Of a DNA stretch of 44,030 nucleotides, positions 41,599 to 44,030 are shown piece by piece (the stretch's first letter is position 1; each line of letters opens with the position of its first letter). The notes under the pieces were generated by a model. The model had not been told where the DNA came from. It searched no databases and worked only from the letters and a program-made list of their open reading frames with translations. The position numbers were made by a program, and so were the translations under genes. Origin of the DNA: Chloroflexota bacterium (GTDB taxonomy: Bacteria > Chloroflexota > Dehalococcoidia > JACQUO01); NCBI GenBank assembly GCA_016210205.1, contig JACQUO010000017.1:1-44030 (forward strand). The letters are read 5' to 3'.

Positions 41599-42510
41599 TT
41601 AGGGGGTTTCCTTCCCCTCCGTGGCCTCTGCTTCTCCCTCCCCCGTCCGCAGGCCCTCGGCCAGGGCCAGGAGGCGGCGCGCCCGCTCCACGATGGGGAT
41701 GTCCACCACCCGCCCGTCCAGGGCCACCGCTCCCATCCCCTTGGCCGCGGCCTCCGCGAAGGCGGCCACGATGCGCTTGGCCTCCTCCACCTCCGCCGCC
41801 GTGGGCACGAAGACCTGGTGCACCGTCTCAATCTGGCTGGGGTGAATCACGAACTTGCCTCCGAAGCCCAGCTGGCGCACCAGCCGGGTCTCCCGCAGCA
41901 AGCCCTCATTATCGCGGAAGTTCATGTAGGGGGTGTCCAGGGCCTTGACCCGGGCCGCCCGGGCGGCCACGGCCACCTGGGAGCGGGCCCACAGCACCTC
42001 AAAGCCTTCTTGAGAACGGGGGATGCCCATGTCGATGGTGAAGTCCTCGGCCCCGAAGGCCAGGGCCACCACCCGCGGCGAGGCCCCGGCGATGAGCCGG
42101 GCGTCCAGCACGGCCCGGGCCGACTCTATCCAGGGGATGACCTGGAGTCGGCCCATGGGCAGGCCCCGCTCTCGCTCCAGGGAGAGGAGCAGGCGGTCCA
42201 GCTTCTCGATGTCCGCGGGGCTTTCCCCCTTGGGCAGCGAGATGCCGTCCAGCCCCGGGCACACCACCGCCCGCAGGTCGTCTTCCGCCAGCCCCGAAGC
42301 GAAGGAGTTGACGCGCACGAAGACCAGCTTGTCCTTGACCTCCAGCCGGGGGAGGGCCTCCTTGACCAGGCGACGGGCCGTGGCCTTCTCGGTGGGGATG
42401 ACGGCATCCTCCAGGTCCAGCACCAGGGCGTCGGTGGGCTGGGAGCGGGCCTTCACAATCATGTCGGGTCGGTTGCCGGGGACGAAGAGGAGGGTGCGCA
42501 GTAGCTCCAT
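41599..42510 (-). CDS. HpcH/HpaI aldolase family, CitE-like (malyl-CoA or citramalyl-CoA lyase)
   Basis: TIM-barrel C-C lyase acting on acyl-CoA esters. 303 residues. LFVPGNRPDM at the start, DALVLDLEDAV with metal-binding acid, VRVNSF, IPWIESARAVL, FGAEDFTIDMG and GGKFVIHPSQIETV are family blocks. Stand-alone CitE proteins without citD/citF (none here) usually cleave malyl-, methylmalyl- or citramalyl-CoA. Substrate unknown. Confidence 0.85.
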   Translation of the reverse strand: MELLRTLLFVPGNRPDMIVKARSQPTDALVLDLEDAVIPTEKATARRLVKEALPRLEVKDKLVFVRVNSFASGLAEDDLRAVVCPGLDGISLPKGESPADIEKLDRLLLSLERERGLPMGRLQVIPWIESARAVLDARLIAGASPRVVALAFGAEDFTIDMGIPRSQEGFEVLWARSQVAVAARAARVKALDTPYMNFRDNEGLLRETRLVRQLGFGGKFVIHPSQIETVHQVFVPTAAEVEEAKRIVAAFAEAAAKGMGAVALDGRVVDIPIVERARRLLALAEGLRTGEGEAEATEGKETP

Positions 42511-42588
42511 AGTGGCTCAAACCTGGCTCAGGATGAAAGCAGTATGCGATTTCCCCCCATCCCTGTCAAGGTGCGGGAAGGGGGCCTA

Positions 42589-42597
42589 TGCTATAAT
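42589..42597 (+). promoter_or_regulatory. Extended -10 promoter of folP-folK
   Basis: TGC-TATAAT, a consensus extended -10, with no convincing -35, 35 bases before the folP ATG. Extended -10 promoters do not need a good -35. Confidence 0.6.
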
Positions 42598-42631
42598 CGT
42601 GTTGACGAAGGGGAAGCAGGAGGAGCGCCAC

Positions 42632-43477
42632 ATGGCCCAAGCGCCTCGGGCCCGGGGGGTCACCCGCTGCGGCCAGGCCGAGTTTGCCTGGGGGCAGCGC
42701 ACCTTCGTCATGGGGGTCATCAATGTCACCCCGGACTCCTTCTCCGGCGACGGCTTGGGGCGGGATGTGGCGGCGGCGGTGGCCCAGGCCCTCCGCTTCG
42801 TGGAGGAGGGGGCCGATATCCTGGATGTGGGCGGCGAGTCCACCCGCCCCGGCCATAAGCCCATCACGGTGGAGGAGGAGTTGGGGCGCGTCATGCCCGT
42901 CCTGGAAGCCCTGGCGGGCCGGGTGAGCGTGCCCCTTAGCATCGATACCTACAAGTCCGCGGTGGCCCGCCGCGCCCTGGAGGCCGGGGCTTGCCTGATA
43001 AACGACATCTGGGGCCTCAAGCGTGACCCGGAGTTGGCGGCATTAGCCGCCCAGCGCCATATCCCCATCGTCCTCATGCACAACCAGGAGGGCACCCGCT
43101 ATCATGACCTCCTGCCCGACATCATCGCCAGCCTCCAGCGGAGCCTGAGTCAGGCCCTGGCCGCGGGCGTGTCCCCGGAGAACATCATCCTTGACCCGGG
43201 CATCGGCTTCGGGAAGGACCTGGCCCAGAACCTGGAGGTGATGCGCCATCTGGGGGAGCTACGGGCCTTGGGCCAGCCCGTCCTCCTGGGCACCTCGCGC
43301 AAGTCCCTGATTGGCCGCACCCTGAAGCTGCCCGAAGACCAGCGGGTGGAGGGCACCGCGGCCACGGTGGCCCTGGGCGTCGCTCAGGAGGTGGATATGG
43401 TGCGGGTGCACGATGTGGGGGCCATGGTGCGCGTCTGCCGCATGGCCGACGCCATCGTGCGGGGGAAATACCCGTGA
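42632..43477 (+). CDS. folP: Dihydropteroate synthase FolP
   Basis: Joins p-aminobenzoate to hydroxymethyl-dihydropterin. 281 residues from the ATG with AGGAGGAG upstream. GVINVTPDSFSG at 28-39 and DVGGESTRPG at 65-74 are the two PROSITE-type signatures; DPGIGFGKD and LGTSRKSLIG bind pterin and sulfa drug/PABA. An open frame extending upstream is antisense to the CitE gene and not used. The stop overlaps the folK GTG. Confidence 0.97.
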   Translation: MAQAPRARGVTRCGQAEFAWGQRTFVMGVINVTPDSFSGDGLGRDVAAAVAQALRFVEEGADILDVGGESTRPGHKPITVEEELGRVMPVLEALAGRVSVPLSIDTYKSAVARRALEAGACLINDIWGLKRDPELAALAAQRHIPIVLMHNQEGTRYHDLLPDIIASLQRSLSQALAAGVSPENIILDPGIGFGKDLAQNLEVMRHLGELRALGQPVLLGTSRKSLIGRTLKLPEDQRVEGTAATVALGVAQEVDMVRVHDVGAMVRVCRMADAIVRGKYP

Positions 43478-44016
43478 CGGGCAAACCCACTGCCACCGCT
43501 TATCTGGGCCTGGGCTCCAACCTGGGCGACCGCGAAGGGCACCTGACCCGCGCCATCGGCTGGCTGCCGCCTCAGGTGGCGGTGGAGGCCCTCTCCTCCC
43601 TCTACGAGACGGAGCCGGTGGGGCCCAATTACTCAGACCAGCCCCGCTTCCTCAACGCCGTGCTGCGGGGGCGCACGGCCCTGCCGCCTCGGGAGCTGCT
43701 GTCTTTCCTCAAGTCCCTGGAGGCGCGGGCCGGTCGGGAGCAGACCTTCCCGGGCGGGCCGCGCACCCTGGACCTGGATATCATACTCTATGATGACCTG
43801 GTCGTGGCGACGCCGGAGCTCGTCATTCCCCACCCCCGGCTGGCGGAGCGGGCCTTCGTGCTTATACCCTTGGCGGACATCGCTCCCGACCTGCGCCATC
43901 CCGCCCTGGGCGTGACCATGGCGATGCTCCTGGCGCGGGTGGAGGGCGGGGTGGGGGTGCGTAAGGTGGGTTGGCGGGAGCGGACGCTGGCAAAAGTTGA
44001 ACAGGATGAAAGCTGA
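43474..44016 (+). CDS. folK: 2-amino-4-hydroxy-6-hydroxymethyldihydropteridine pyrophosphokinase FolK
   Basis: Pyrophosphorylates the pterin before FolP acts. 180 residues from GTG (GTGA overlap with folP). GLGSNLGDR at 12-20, SSLYETEPVG, FLNAVL, and RTLDLDII with Asp100 and Asp102 as magnesium ligands. Complete, ending 14 bases before the window edge. Confidence 0.96.
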   Translation: MTGKPTATAYLGLGSNLGDREGHLTRAIGWLPPQVAVEALSSLYETEPVGPNYSDQPRFLNAVLRGRTALPPRELLSFLKSLEARAGREQTFPGGPRTLDLDIILYDDLVVATPELVIPHPRLAERAFVLIPLADIAPDLRHPALGVTMAMLLARVEGGVGVRKVGWRERTLAKVEQDES

Positions 44017-44030
44017 GTAAGGACTTTCGC

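Overview
The window is a GC-rich bacterial chromosome segment, dense with short operons joined by ATGA, GTGA or TAATG overlaps and with frequent GTG/TTG starts. The gene content suggests a Chloroflexota bacterium, most likely of the Dehalococcoidia. That is an inference from: an rsmH-ftsA-ftsZ cluster with no peptidoglycan genes, a class II (B12) ribonucleotide reductase paired with nrdR, a nurA-HAS barrel-herA operon, and a compact TCA/succinate dehydrogenase cluster. No rRNA, tRNA, CRISPR array or insertion sequence was recognised.

Layout. 1-276 is the end of uvrA. 295-1691 is a small AT-richer island: an unknown protein converging on a DNA methyltransferase whose promoter carries a perfect palindrome between -35 and -10. 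1710-5050 (minus) is nrdR-nrdJ behind a pair of NrdR-box-like sites. 5142-8867 (minus) is rsmH-ftsA-ftsZ with a TTGACA/TATACT promoter at one end, a terminator at the other, and two possible small ORFs. 9217-13744 (plus) is moaB/mog-trmD-rplS-priA and a membrane-anchored His-rich protein. 13957-16082 is def-cca behind a strong promoter and leader hairpin. 16160-18986 is yajC-secD-secF. A structured leader precedes a CDF metal exporter (19106-20077). 20082-23215 (minus) is pabB-pabA-pabC for p-aminobenzoate. Then come hemW, a GAF/HD-GYP sensor, and nurA-HAS barrel-herA. 30060-31680 is an accessory patch: a frameshifted HEPN-like gene, an AbrB/RelE-type toxin-antitoxin pair, and a relic of leucine dehydrogenase. 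31686-40022 is central carbon metabolism: acyl-CoA carboxyltransferase, isocitrate and malate dehydrogenases, fumarase alpha, sdhC-D-A-B and fumarase beta. 40112-42510 (minus) holds an AT-rich unknown gene, a NUDIX hydrolase and a CitE-like lyase. folP-folK close the window.

The genes fall into clear jobs: deoxynucleotide supply under NrdR control, cell division without a visible murein pathway, tRNA and ribosome maturation, protein export, folate precursor synthesis (pabABC and folPK at two loci), DNA end processing (NurA/HerA) and the C4 half of the TCA cycle.

The most unusual signal is not a gene. Five intergenic copies (A-E, near 9.0, 13.9, 21.1, 23.4 and 41.5 kb) of a modular element built of three GC-rich hairpins vary in sequence while the stems stay paired. 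Two copies share a 20-base identical left end and have terminal inverted repeats with compensating changes.
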